Of a stretch of DNA of 12,469 nt, positions 1 through 7,472 are shown piece after piece. The notes below the pieces were generated by a model. That model had not been told where the DNA came from, did no database searches, and was given only the letters and a program-made list of their open reading frames with translations. The translations under genes and the position numbers were made by a program. Source of the stretch: Pseudomonadota bacterium (lineage in GTDB: Bacteria > Bdellovibrionota > Bdellovibrionia > Bdellovibrionales > JAEYZS01); the NCBI GenBank assembly GCA_023427925.1, contig JAEYZS010000277.1:1-12469 (forward strand), in the 5' to 3' direction. The stretch's first letter is position 1. Each line of letters starts with the position of its first letter.

Positions 1-17
1 CTGCCTTCATTATTTAA

Positions 18-1580
18 TTAGCAACAAGCGGTGTTAATGAACAATGTCAAACCTTGATCAACCATTTTTTTTGTTTGAGCATAGTTTCTATTGAAAAGTC
101 CGTTGAGGTACCTAAATGACAGACACAAAGCTATTCTTTCAAATCCAATATCACTGGTATATTGAACCCCCGTCACCCCTCGAATTGGATCCGATACTGC
201 CGAATTAAGTCCGCACTTTAAAATTCCATTGGGATTAACGACCGCCATATCTTTATAAGGAACAGTTGTCGAAGTACCTAAAAAATATAAATCATTAGGT
301 TGACCTGGGTAGATAGATTGAGAAATGTCCTCAGTTGCACCCAAGATTTTATTGACGATAAAATTTCGAGTCCCATAGCCGTATCTATTGTCCCCTGAAG
401 TCACAAGTGGATCAGTAAGCGTGTTATAGGTCGTTAAAACATTATGTGCCACTGTATAGTCATTGGAGCTAGAGACAGCTTCTAGATTCCCTGTGACATC
501 TGCTCCTGAGAAATTAAAAGTTTTTTTAATGCGCTTTAAAACCTCGACAAGAGGATCCACTAACCATCCTTTTCCATACTGCACACTTGTAAAGTGTAAA
601 ATTAAATTCCGTGTGCTGCTTACTTCGTAGTTGAAGGAGGTGTCCTTCTGAAAGAAACCTAAGGATACAATTCGATTTGTTTTAGCGTTTAAGGCATTAT
701 TCCTACACTCATTATCGTTAGCAGCACAATCTACTAGCGAACTTGTATAGCTCATAAAAATGTCTAATGTATCAAGTGTAAAGTAGCCTGTTCGACCATT
801 TCGATACGGAGAATTCGCAATAGTGCTTCCAGCTGTAATCTGAGTACAAACTACGCTAGCTGGCGTAATTAATTTGTAATCTGAGCGGTTTTTGAAAGAC
901 ATTCGAACATAAATATTGTTGTCTCCGCCAGCATTATAGTCACAAAACCCTGTGATATAACCACTCAAAGAGACTTTTTCAGAGGCAGAGTTAAAATAGT
1001 AAAGTTTATCCTTGTTGGCCCAAAAGTTCGAGGCACCTGAAAATGTCGATAGAACTGGAGGTTGAATTGTAGGAATGGCAGCAGTCAGAATAGGTGTTAG
1101 TCGAGAACTTCGACCGTAAACTTCCTGATAATAGTTATCGAATCCCACTATTTCCATATGGAGCTTATGGGCGCCTGGGATCAATGTGGGAGTTGAGGCT
1201 TCGATTTCATACTTTCTGTCCGCACCACAAGGAGTAGATTTAATATATTTTAGAATAGAACAGTTTGTAGTCCCAGGGAGACATTGATAGAGCTTGGCTT
1301 TGATGAGGGTGCGTGAATATCCCCCATCGTTACATGTGCCTGTTAAGCGGAGATTGTTAAATCCCTCTGAAGGGTTTGAAGAAATATTAAAAACTCCATT
1401 AGCGATGTTATTGGTGTCTAGTGTGAGGCTTAAACCATCAGGATTTGCACCACAGACTTCACTGTAACAGTGACTACCAAAAAGTCCTCCTTCAGGCGCT
1501 GTGGTTCCGCAGTTCTGAAATGTCACAATCATGCTCATAGCAAGTAAAAATAATAATATAAGCGATTGTTTTTTGAGCAC
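18..1580 (-). CDS. Putative secreted lipoprotein of unknown function, Cys-rich
   Basis: I do not recognise this family. The product (520 residues) starts with a basic n-region, a hydrophobic stretch and the lipobox-like T-F-Q-N-C, giving a predicted lipidated Cys24 followed by Gly, so it is probably a membrane-anchored lipoprotein. The F-Q-N-C type of lipobox is frequent in Bdellovibrio-like bacteria. The mature part is rich in Ser, Thr, Asn and Tyr with scattered Cys residues and ends in a Cys-Cys pair, which suggests an extracytoplasmic protein with disulfides, possibly beta-rich. A TTG start at 1595 is possible in frame, but GTG at 1580 is preferred: it has a GGGGGA ribosome site seven bases upstream and gives a more typical signal peptide. 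The gene is divergent from the solute-binding protein gene with only about 50 bases between them. No terminator is visible before the window edge. Confidence 0.75.
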   Translation of the reverse strand: MLKKQSLILLFLLAMSMIVTFQNCGTTAPEGGLFGSHCYSEVCGANPDGLSLTLDTNNIANGVFNISSNPSEGFNNLRLTGTCNDGGYSRTLIKAKLYQCLPGTTNCSILKYIKSTPCGADRKYEIEASTPTLIPGAHKLHMEIVGFDNYYQEVYGRSSRLTPILTAAIPTIQPPVLSTFSGASNFWANKDKLYYFNSASEKVSLSGYITGFCDYNAGGDNNIYVRMSFKNRSDYKLITPASVVCTQITAGSTIANSPYRNGRTGYFTLDTLDIFMSYTSSLVDCAANDNECRNNALNAKTNRIVSLGFFQKDTSFNYEVSSTRNLILHFTSVQYGKGWLVDPLVEVLKRIKKTFNFSGADVTGNLEAVSSSNDYTVAHNVLTTYNTLTDPLVTSGDNRYGYGTRNFIVNKILGATEDISQSIYPGQPNDLYFLGTSTTVPYKDMAVVNPNGILKCGLNSAVSDPIRGVTGVQYTSDIGFERIALCLSFRYLNGLFNRNYAQTKKMVDQGLTLFINTACC

Positions 1581-1587
1581 TTTTGAA

Positions 1588-1593
1588 TCCCCC
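1588..1593 (-). promoter_or_regulatory. Ribosome binding site deciding the GTG start at 1580
   Basis: GGGGGA on the minus strand lies seven bases before GTG at 1580. It lies inside the extra N-terminal codons that a TTG start at 1595 would add, so the GTG is the better start. Confidence 0.55.
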
Positions 1594-1606
1594 AATAGAC
1601 TCTTTG

Positions 1607-1624
1607 CCGATATTATAGTATCGG
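1607..1624. promoter_or_regulatory. Perfect dyad CCGATA-N6-TATCGG between divergent genes
   Basis: CCGATA (1607-1612) and TATCGG (1619-1624) are exact inverted copies around a six-base AT-rich centre that contains a TATTAT-like -10 candidate (1611-1616). The dyad lies in the roughly 50-base gap between the lipoprotein and solute-binding protein genes, so one bound regulator could control both. It is followed by a short T-rich run (1625-1631), but it lies upstream of both starts, so an operator is likelier than a terminator. Its function is inference. Confidence 0.4.
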
Positions 1625-1631
1625 TCTTTTT

Positions 1632-3164
1632 ATGGCTCAGATTAAGACTTTCGTAGCTAAATACCTCATTGTTGCAATAGTGTTGCTACAGTTGAATCCT
1701 TTAGAGGCGAAGGAGCCAGTTTTTAGATTTGTCTTGTCTGTGCAGCCACAGAGCTTCGATCCTGCTCACTTTTATGGAACTGAGCCCTCTTACCTGATGA
1801 TGAATCTCTTCAGAGGGCTTTACCGTTACGATAAAGAAAAAGGAATTATTCCAGAAGGCGCAAAAAAATGCTCTTGGACCGACAAAAATAAAAAACAATT
1901 GAAGTGCGATTTGAATCCAAATGTTAAGTGGAGCGATGGCATACCTGTAAAGGCTGACGATTATGTCAGAGCCTTTGTCTATCTCGTAGATCCAAAAACA
2001 AAAGGCAGAGAAATTTCTCATCTGCTTAGACTTAAAAATGCCAAGAATATTCTCGGTAACAAGGCAAAACCTAATACGTTAGGCATAAAAGCTACAAGTG
2101 AGTTCGCTCTTCAGTTTGATTTTGATGAACGAGATCCTGATTTTATTGCTAAACTTACATCGGTCACACTCTTACCTTGGCGAAGCATTCCGGATATTAA
2201 AAAGCCAAAGGAAATGCTTACCAACGGCCCCTACAAGATAAAAGAGTTTAATAATCGTAAAGTATATCTTGTCCGTAACGAGCACTATCCTTTTGGAAAT
2301 CTCAAACGCCCTGATGTTGAGATCTTCTACGTCTCAGAGTTATCTACCGGATTAAATCTTTTTGAACTTGGTAAAATCAATTTTTTGCCTCAACTTCACA
2401 CTAGTCTTATTCCTAAATTTAAAGACAGGAAAGGATTCTTCAACGTCGTATTTTCAAGATTTGATTACGTCGGGTTTGGTCCTGGATTACAGAAGGATAT
2501 AAACTTTAGAAAAGCTTTAGCTTTGTCTGTTAACTACGATGAATTAAAGGAAATTTTGCATGCCACTGGACGTCCTGGATGTCCAAGTCTTACTCTGAGT
2601 TATACCAATAAACCTCAATGCTACCCTTTTGATTTAAAAGCTGCAAAAGAAGCATTAAAGAAAGTTCCAAAGGAGCTTTTAGAAAAACCGCTTACATTTA
2701 AGTTCAGTAGCGCTAGTGGTCAGCAATTGATCAACACTGTTGAATGGTACCAAAATCAGTGGAAGAAACATCTTGGACTTCAGATTGGAATAGAAATCGT
2801 AGAACAAGGTATGTTTTTACAAGATATCGAATTCAATACGCCAGATCTCTTTAGAAAAGGGATTACACTCGATCGACCTAGCTGCCTTTCTGCCCTTGAA
2901 GTTTTTGGTAATAACAGTCGCGATAACACCATAAAATTTAACAACAAATCCTACGAGAAAGTCCTACTGGAATTGGCAGAAGCGGAAACGGATGTAAAAA
3001 AGAAATCCCTCTGCGATAAAGGTATAAAACTCTTAATGGATGAGTTTAGGCTTATCCCACAAGGAATCATGCATTTTACTATGCTTAAGGATGATAAGTT
3101 TGAAGGATTCGAAATCAACGAACTCAATCAACTGGACCTATCAAGTCTTCGGGTGAAAAAATGA
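1632..3164 (+). CDS. ABC transporter substrate-binding protein, family 5 (peptide type)
   Basis: Periplasmic binding protein of the OppA/DppA type (SBP family 5), which captures peptides or similar solutes for an ABC importer. Residues 1-26 form a Sec signal peptide with predicted cleavage after L-E-A. Family signatures are clear: the early L-F-R-G-L-Y-R-Y-D segment (59-67), W-S-D-G-I-P-V-K-A-D-D-Y (100-111), T-N-G-P-Y-K-I (197-203) and F-R-K-A-L-A-L-S-V-N-Y-D-E-L (292-305). At 510 residues the length is normal for the family. The substrate cannot be read from sequence. No permease or ATPase gene is adjacent, so it is either an orphan that shares a distant transporter or a binding protein serving the next gene. 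There is no good Shine-Dalgarno before ATG 1632. Its TGA stop overlaps the next ATG (ATGA, 3161-3164), which indicates translational coupling. Confidence 0.9.
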   Translation: MAQIKTFVAKYLIVAIVLLQLNPLEAKEPVFRFVLSVQPQSFDPAHFYGTEPSYLMMNLFRGLYRYDKEKGIIPEGAKKCSWTDKNKKQLKCDLNPNVKWSDGIPVKADDYVRAFVYLVDPKTKGREISHLLRLKNAKNILGNKAKPNTLGIKATSEFALQFDFDERDPDFIAKLTSVTLLPWRSIPDIKKPKEMLTNGPYKIKEFNNRKVYLVRNEHYPFGNLKRPDVEIFYVSELSTGLNLFELGKINFLPQLHTSLIPKFKDRKGFFNVVFSRFDYVGFGPGLQKDINFRKALALSVNYDELKEILHATGRPGCPSLTLSYTNKPQCYPFDLKAAKEALKKVPKELLEKPLTFKFSSASGQQLINTVEWYQNQWKKHLGLQIGIEIVEQGMFLQDIEFNTPDLFRKGITLDRPSCLSALEVFGNNSRDNTIKFNNKSYEKVLLELAEAETDVKKKSLCDKGIKLLMDEFRLIPQGIMHFTMLKDDKFEGFEINELNQLDLSSLRVKK

Positions 3165-3853
3165 TTGTAAATGCTTTTAGAACTAGAATTTTCAATAAGA
3201 ATGACAACTTATTTGAATTTATTAAAGAGTCTATAGACGAAGTTCCTGAGAAATCGATACTACTTATAACTTCAAAAATTGTGGCTCTTTCCCAAGGAAG
3301 AACAATCTCAAGAGACGCTGTTTCAAAAAAGGAACTTGTTCTCAAAGAAGCCGACGAAGTTCTGGGAGAATCTTATAAGACATATCTGACTATCAAAGAA
3401 GGGATCCTCATTCCAGCGGCCGGTATAGATGAGTCCAACGCTCAGGAGGAGTATATCTTGTGGCCCGAGGATTCTTACAAGATTTCTAAGGAGTTATGGA
3501 TCGCACTTAAAGAACATTACAAAATAAAAGATTTTGGGATCGTCCTCACAGATTCTCGCTGCACGCCTCTTCGACAAGGAGTCACTGGTGTTGCTGTTGC
3601 TCACTGGGGATTTAAGGGAATTCTGAATCACATTGGCAAAGAAGATCTCTTTGGCAGACTCATTGAAATGTCGACAACGAATGTCGCCGACTGTTTAACA
3701 TCAGCTGCGATACTGGTGATGGGTGAAAGCAATGAGTCTTCCCCCTTAGCCCTTATTAGTGAAGTTCCTCAAATTGAGTTTCAAGAGACGGTTGATAGAA
3801 ATGAGCTAATTATCAGTCGAGAAAATGATATTTTCGCTCCTTTATTCAAATAG
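3161..3853 (+). CDS. CofE/FolC2-like gamma-glutamyl ligase (F420-0:glutamate ligase family)
   Basis: A 230-residue member of the F420_ligase family (CofE, COG1478), which attaches glutamate to a substrate carboxylate using a nucleotide triphosphate. Family motifs in order: I-T-S-K-I-V-A-L-S-Q-G-R (36-47), A-G-I-D-E-S-N (87-93), T-D-S-R-C-T-P-L-R-Q-G (130-140), G-K-E-D-L-F-G-R (159-166), N-V-A-D-C (174-178) and V-M-G-E-S (186-190). Asp90 and Asp131 match metal-binding positions of the family. The T-D-S-R-x-T-P-L-R-x-G form differs from the D-T-x-G-R-P-W-R of archaeal CofE. It resembles the bacterial branch proposed to act as an alternative folylpolyglutamate synthase (FolC2, as in Chlamydia and Wolbachia). 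No F420 or folate gene is in the window, so the substrate is uncertain. The four-base overlap with the peptide-binding protein gene implies co-expression. Confidence 0.8.
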   Translation: MIVNAFRTRIFNKNDNLFEFIKESIDEVPEKSILLITSKIVALSQGRTISRDAVSKKELVLKEADEVLGESYKTYLTIKEGILIPAAGIDESNAQEEYILWPEDSYKISKELWIALKEHYKIKDFGIVLTDSRCTPLRQGVTGVAVAHWGFKGILNHIGKEDLFGRLIEMSTTNVADCLTSAAILVMGESNESSPLALISEVPQIEFQETVDRNELIISRENDIFAPLFK

Positions 3854-3881
3854 GGATTAGCTTTAACTTTGGATAAAAAAA

Positions 3882-3905
3882 AAGCCCTGGCTTTTCCCAG
3901 GGCTT
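3882..3905 (-). terminator. Rho-independent terminator of the 72-residue protein gene
   Basis: A nine-base perfect stem, AAGCCCTGG (3882-3890) with CCAGGGCTT (3897-3905), has a six-base loop. On the plus strand a run of As (3874-3883) precedes it, which becomes a U-run for minus-strand transcripts. It therefore terminates the minus-strand gene at 3936-4154. The plus-strand side lacks a T-run, so termination after the ligase gene would be weaker. Confidence 0.85.
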
Positions 3906-3935
3906 CGTAACCAGACTTACATTCTTTAATAAGAA

Positions 3936-4154
3936 TTAAGCTGCTTTACGTCTTTGTAATGCCATATATTTTTTGTCGAAGTCAGATACTTTTAGTCCTT
4001 CCTTCGTTATAAGTCCTTCTTTAAACCACATGTAGTGTTCGTCACAAAAACCAGCTTTTGTATCCTTCTTAGAGCAGTCTTCACCTTTACATTTCTTTGG
4101 TAACTCAATTACTCTTGCTGGTGCCGGATTATTGTTTTTGTTGTCTTTAGCCAT
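3936..4154 (-). CDS. Small putative zinc-binding protein (C-x4-C-x9-C-x2-H)
   Basis: A 72-residue, charged, soluble protein with no signal peptide. I do not recognise a named family. Residues Cys22, Cys27, Cys37 and His40 form C-x4-C-x9-C-x2-H, a plausible single zinc site. The stretch G-F-C-D-E-H-Y-M-W-F-K-E-G (35-47) resembles the C-x2-H-Y-x-x-W/F-x-x-G turn of small zinc-binding phage and HNH-type recognition domains. The N-terminus is Asn/Pro-rich and likely disordered, and the C-terminus is basic (Q-R-R-K-A-A). The start is well supported: CAAGGAGA (4163-4170 on the minus strand) lies about eight bases before ATG 4154. It has its own terminator and an upstream region with three TARGACTT repeats, so it looks like a monocistronic, expressed small gene. 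Nucleic-acid or protein binding is inference. Confidence 0.8.
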   Translation of the reverse strand: MAKDNKNNNPAPARVIELPKKCKGEDCSKKDTKAGFCDEHYMWFKEGLITKEGLKVSDFDKKYMALQRRKAA

Positions 4155-4195
4155 TTTAATAGTCTCCTTGCTATTTTTACTAAAACACTCTTCGG

Positions 4196-4235
4196 AAGTC
4201 CTAGGACCAAAGTGAAGTCTTAAATCAAAGTCCTA
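4196..4235 (-). repeat. Three direct TARGACTT repeats upstream of the small zinc protein gene
   Basis: On the minus strand TAGGACTT (4228-4235), TAAGACTT (4215-4222) and TAGGACTT (4196-4203) occur in the same orientation. The last one is part of a perfect 10-base palindrome GTCCTAGGAC (4198-4207). They lie 42 to 81 bases before the start of the 72-residue protein gene, and also in the upstream region of the HD-GYP gene. A regulator site is possible but not demonstrated. Confidence 0.35.
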
Positions 4236-4370
4236 CTTAAAGTATCAAAATGAGATGATTAATTTTCAGATGGTAAATCTAAAATCAAATTTAACAAGGT
4301 TTTTCAGTCATTTAATTCAGTTTTACAAATATTAAGTCGATAAATTCTTTGGGCTTAATAGTAATGACTA

Positions 4371-6116
4371 ATGGAAGTGAAAGCCGGTGGAATTTTGAAA
4401 AAGTCAAAAAAATTTAACAATCGAGATTCTGTCGTTCAAGATCAGAACGAGTTACAAGCATTATTGGATGTAGGGAAAGCTTTATCTTCTGAACACGAAA
4501 CAGAAAAGATTCTAGATATGATTCTAGAAGAAGCTATCAACAATACTCAGTCGGATGGCGGAAGTATTTATCTCGTAGAAAAAGTTCCACAAGACAGCCT
4601 TGGCGGAGCGAGGCCGAAATTTACACACAAATTAAAGTTTCATAAGAGTCTCAATAGAAGCCTCGCATATATTCAAGAATACAATAAGTTCATGGATATT
4701 GATACGACAAGTATTGCTGGTTATGTGGCACTAACCACTGAAACTGTAACAATCAAAGACTGCTATAATTTGCCGGAAGAAACTCCATTTAAATTCAACT
4801 ACGAATTTGACGTTAACTACAATTACAAAACGCAATCAGTCCTCGCTGTCCCTATCAAGACGAACAAGGGCCGCGTTGTTGGAGTGGTACAACTGGTCAA
4901 TAAGACAAGATCTTTCAGACGACAGACTGATCCTAAAACAAAAAAACATCAACCTATATCAATGGAAAATGTAATTCCATATTCCAGCCATGATGTTCGA
5001 TTGATGGAAGCCTTTGCATCGCATGCGGCAGTCGCTCTCGAAAACGCCAAGCTTACTCAAGATATTGAGAAACTATTTGATAGTTTCGTAAAAGCATCTG
5101 TGACTGCAATTGAATCTAGAGATCCATCAACGTCAGGTCATAGTGATCGTGTTGCAGACCTTACGTGTTCCCTTGCTGAAAGAGTGGATGGATCAAAACT
5201 TGGAATTTATAAAGATATTTCGTTTTCCATTCAGCAGATGCGAGAACTGCGGTACGCTGCCCTCCTCCATGACTTCGGTAAAATCGGCGTAAAGGAAGAT
5301 GTCCTTTTAAAGGCAAAAAAACTCTACCCATACGAACTAGAAAGTATCATGCAAAGACTCGATACAATTAAATATAAGAATGAAGCTGTCGTATGGAGAG
5401 AAATTGCAGAGCAAGCCACAGAACTTATTGATGACTTAAAAAATCTTCAAGACAAACCCCATGTTTGCTCAAGTTCAGGCTGTGCTCACTCACTACATAA
5501 AGCTCAAGATCAGAAAACAGTGTTGGCACAAGCTCTTTGGAAAGTTGATGGATTTAATCGCAAAGTCGAGCAAATTAGAGAAGCTATTATAAAAGCCAAT
5601 GAGTCTCAGGTTTTGCAGGGTGATTTAAATATCACTGAACTTGTAACCTTTATTGAGACTCTTTCAACCAATTTAAATAGAACTATTCTCTTACCAGAAG
5701 AAAAACAAAGACTCTTGATCCCCAGAGGAACTCTATCTCCGGAAGAAAGGCGTGAAATCGAATCCCACGTGTCACACACTTTCACGTTCCTTTATCAAAT
5801 CGCGTGGACTGATGATTTAAGTGGAATCCCTGAAATTGCTCACGCTCACCACGAAAAATTAGATGGGACTGGCTACCCTCGCGGATTGAAAACAGATCAA
5901 ATTCCGATTCAATCAAGAATGATGACAATTTGTGATATCTACGACGCTCTAACTGCGATGGATCGAGCTTACAAAAAATCAGTTTCTAACGAGAGAGCTT
6001 TAGATATTCTTAATCTTGAAGTGAAGGATGGAAAGCTAGATAAAAACCTCGTAGATCTCTTCATTGAAGCAAAAGTCTATACCATAGTTCAAAATTATAA
6101 AAAGAAAGCTGCTTAG
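4371..6116 (+). CDS. GAF domain / HD-GYP domain protein (c-di-GMP phosphodiesterase type)
   Basis: A 581-residue soluble sensor-effector. Residues about 25-228 form a GAF domain (D-G-G-S-I-Y at 62-67, then S-V-L-A-V-P-I-K and G-V-V-Q-L-V-N-K at 156-178). Residues about 235-575 form an HD-GYP domain, the family that hydrolyses cyclic-di-GMP. Catalytic and family residues are present: H257, H300-D301 within L-L-H-D-F-G-K-I-G, H466, H493-H494, D498-G-T-G-Y-P503, and D522-I-Y-D525. The core is split: after H-D-F-G-K-I-G, about 130 residues (roughly 320-450) are inserted before L-S-P-E-E-R-R-E-I-E-S-H. The insert is mostly helical in character and carries a Cys/His cluster (H364, C366, C371, H373, H376). 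With intact metal ligands it is probably active. No transmembrane segment is seen, so it is cytosolic, with the GAF domain as presumed ligand sensor. The ribosome site before ATG 4371 is weak, and a TTG start at codon 9 after GGTGGA is an alternative. Confidence 0.9.
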   Translation: MEVKAGGILKKSKKFNNRDSVVQDQNELQALLDVGKALSSEHETEKILDMILEEAINNTQSDGGSIYLVEKVPQDSLGGARPKFTHKLKFHKSLNRSLAYIQEYNKFMDIDTTSIAGYVALTTETVTIKDCYNLPEETPFKFNYEFDVNYNYKTQSVLAVPIKTNKGRVVGVVQLVNKTRSFRRQTDPKTKKHQPISMENVIPYSSHDVRLMEAFASHAAVALENAKLTQDIEKLFDSFVKASVTAIESRDPSTSGHSDRVADLTCSLAERVDGSKLGIYKDISFSIQQMRELRYAALLHDFGKIGVKEDVLLKAKKLYPYELESIMQRLDTIKYKNEAVVWREIAEQATELIDDLKNLQDKPHVCSSSGCAHSLHKAQDQKTVLAQALWKVDGFNRKVEQIREAIIKANESQVLQGDLNITELVTFIETLSTNLNRTILLPEEKQRLLIPRGTLSPEERREIESHVSHTFTFLYQIAWTDDLSGIPEIAHAHHEKLDGTGYPRGLKTDQIPIQSRMMTICDIYDALTAMDRAYKKSVSNERALDILNLEVKDGKLDKNLVDLFIEAKVYTIVQNYKKKAA

Positions 6117-6128
6117 GCTACATCAATA

Positions 6129-6161
6129 AAAAATGGCAGAGCGCGAACCTCTGCCATTTTT
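6129..6161. terminator. Bidirectional terminator between convergent genes
   Basis: AAAAATGGCAGAG (6129-6141) pairs exactly with CTCTGCCATTTTT (6149-6161) around a seven-base loop. It has As on the left and Ts on the right, so it can end both the plus-strand HD-GYP transcript and the minus-strand leucine dehydrogenase transcript. Confidence 0.92.
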
Positions 6162-6186
6162 CATTTTGATCTGAATCACAGATCGA

Positions 6187-7299
6187 TTATCTATCTTCAA
6201 CCTTTAGTGTTCCGTAAGTTCTAGGAGTGTAACCGCTATGCTTTTGTTTAAGCTTACCGATTTGAGCAATACGTCTTTCAGCCACTTTATCCGCTGCTAA
6301 GTTCGTTGGAATATTCTCTTTCTTAGCAAGGTCAAAGATAGTTAATGTGTTGTCGTAAATCGTTTCTGTTTTCGCGAAAGCTCTTTCCATAGAATACTTT
6401 TCAAGCTCGACAAATACGTTCATCAAACCACCCGCATTTACTACGTAGTCGGGAGCGTAAAGTATTCCTAGTTCCTTAAGCGCTTGCCCGTGACGTTGTT
6501 CTGCCAACTGGTTATTTGCTCCTCCACAGATAACTTTCGTTTTTAATTTATCAATTGTTTGATCGTTAAAGATTGCACCCAATGCACAAGGAGCAAGAAC
6601 ATCACACTCCTGGAATAGGATTTCGTCTTTTCCGACCACTTTGACGTTAAGTTCTTTTTCAATTTTTTTACATTTGTCTGCATCAATATCAGTCACAGTG
6701 ACTTGTGCACCTTCTTTTACAAGGTACTGTACCAAATGAGATCCCACGTTTCCTAAACCTTGAACTGCGATTCTCATCCCTTTGAGTGAATCGGCTTGAT
6801 AAGCCTCTTTTACAGATGCTTTGATCCCCATCAAAACACCGTGAGCTGTAAATGGAGATGGGTCACCTGAACCGCCAAGAGCTTTTGAAATCCCCGTCAC
6901 CCAGCGAGTTTCGGCATAAACATGTTCCATATCTTTTTCACTTGTGCCAACGTCTTCTGCAGTGATGTATCTTCCATTAAGAGACTGAACATATTGGCCA
7001 AATGCTCGAAATAGAGCTTCAGTTTTTTGTACTTTTGGGTCACCAATAATAACTGCTTTTCCACCGCCAAGGTTAAGTCCGCTGGCAGCCGCTTTGTAAG
7101 TCATACCTTTTGAAAGTCTCAATACATCAATAAGTGCTTCTTCATCCGAAGCGTAGTTCCACATTCTCGTACCACCAAGTGCAGGTCCCAAAGCAGTATT
7201 GTGAATGGCGATAATAGCTTTAAGGCCTACATCTTTGTTGTAGCAAACAACTATTTCTTCGTGTTCGCCCTGTTTTTCGATAACATCAAAAAGCTTCAT
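6187..7299 (-). CDS. ldh: Leucine dehydrogenase (Glu/Leu/Phe/Val dehydrogenase family)
   Basis: NAD-dependent oxidative deaminase of branched-chain amino acids (leucine to 2-oxoisocaproate plus ammonia), feeding amino-acid catabolism or synthesis of branched-acyl precursors. At 370 residues it matches the usual 360-370 of leucine dehydrogenases and is shorter than glutamate dehydrogenases. Numbered from the chosen start, the substrate glycine region G-P-A-L-G-G-T-R is at 38-45, conserved Lys69 is in M-T-Y-K-A, catalytic Lys81 is in G-G-G-K and Asp116 is in A-E-D-V. The Rossmann G-L-G-N-V-G is at 181-186, with Asp204 at the end of the second strand favouring NAD over NADP. An upstream in-frame ATG (7311) would add four residues, but GGAGTG sits just before ATG 7299 and that start is preferred. 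Valine or phenylalanine preference cannot be excluded. The gene is monocistronic and ends at a shared terminator. Confidence 0.93.
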   Translation of the reverse strand: MKLFDVIEKQGEHEEIVVCYNKDVGLKAIIAIHNTALGPALGGTRMWNYASDEEALIDVLRLSKGMTYKAAASGLNLGGGKAVIIGDPKVQKTEALFRAFGQYVQSLNGRYITAEDVGTSEKDMEHVYAETRWVTGISKALGGSGDPSPFTAHGVLMGIKASVKEAYQADSLKGMRIAVQGLGNVGSHLVQYLVKEGAQVTVTDIDADKCKKIEKELNVKVVGKDEILFQECDVLAPCALGAIFNDQTIDKLKTKVICGGANNQLAEQRHGQALKELGILYAPDYVVNAGGLMNVFVELEKYSMERAFAKTETIYDNTLTIFDLAKKENIPTNLAADKVAERRIAQIGKLKQKHSGYTPRTYGTLKVEDR

Positions 7300-7303
7300 A
7301 ATA

Positions 7304-7309
7304 CACTCC
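7304..7309 (-). promoter_or_regulatory. Ribosome binding site deciding the start of leucine dehydrogenase
   Basis: GGAGTG on the minus strand ends four bases before ATG 7299 (six bases counted from GGAG). It overlaps the upstream ATG at 7311, which itself lacks a ribosome site, so translation should begin at 7299. Confidence 0.65.
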
Positions 7310-7329
7310 ATTTAGTAATAAAACTGAAG

Positions 7330-7375
7330 GGTTATGTAACCATTCCTCAAGGGGAAATTCAACATTACATTGTAA
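7330..7375. promoter_or_regulatory. Two dyads upstream of leucine dehydrogenase
   Basis: GGTTA-TG-TAACC (7330-7341) and TTACA-T-TGTAA (7365-7375) are perfect inverted repeats 31 to 76 bases upstream of the leucine dehydrogenase start, where a promoter and operators would be expected. No strong -10/-35 pair could be assigned on the minus strand. Regulatory function is inference. Confidence 0.35.
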
Positions 7376-7394
7376 AGGTAGATGCGGAGCTTAA

Positions 7395-7414
7395 TTTAAT
7401 GCTTTTTAATGCTT
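7395..7414. repeat. Perfect tandem 10-base repeat
   Basis: TTTAATGCTT occurs twice head to tail (7395-7404 and 7405-7414), one helical turn apart, in the gap between the divergent leucine dehydrogenase and glycine-rich lipoprotein genes. It may be a tandem protein-binding site or a simple slippage product. Confidence 0.5.
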
Positions 7415-7472
7415 AAAAACCGTTCATTTGCCCCTAAAATTTGTCTCAAAACGGTATTAACAGTTTTTAAAG

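Noticed and set aside
1607..1631. Dyad plus T-run read as a rho-independent terminator
   Set aside because: It lies between two divergent genes upstream of both starts, the stem is only six bases and AT-rich in the centre, and no transcript needs to end there.
1701..2021. Antisense open frame inside the solute-binding protein gene
   Set aside because: It lies wholly within a clearly identified gene on the other strand, with no ribosome site and no domain features. Similar shadow frames at 3124-3345, 5110-5292, 7201-7416, 7800-8218, 10039-10287, 11410-11598, 11732-11926 and 11919-12161 were dropped for the same reason.
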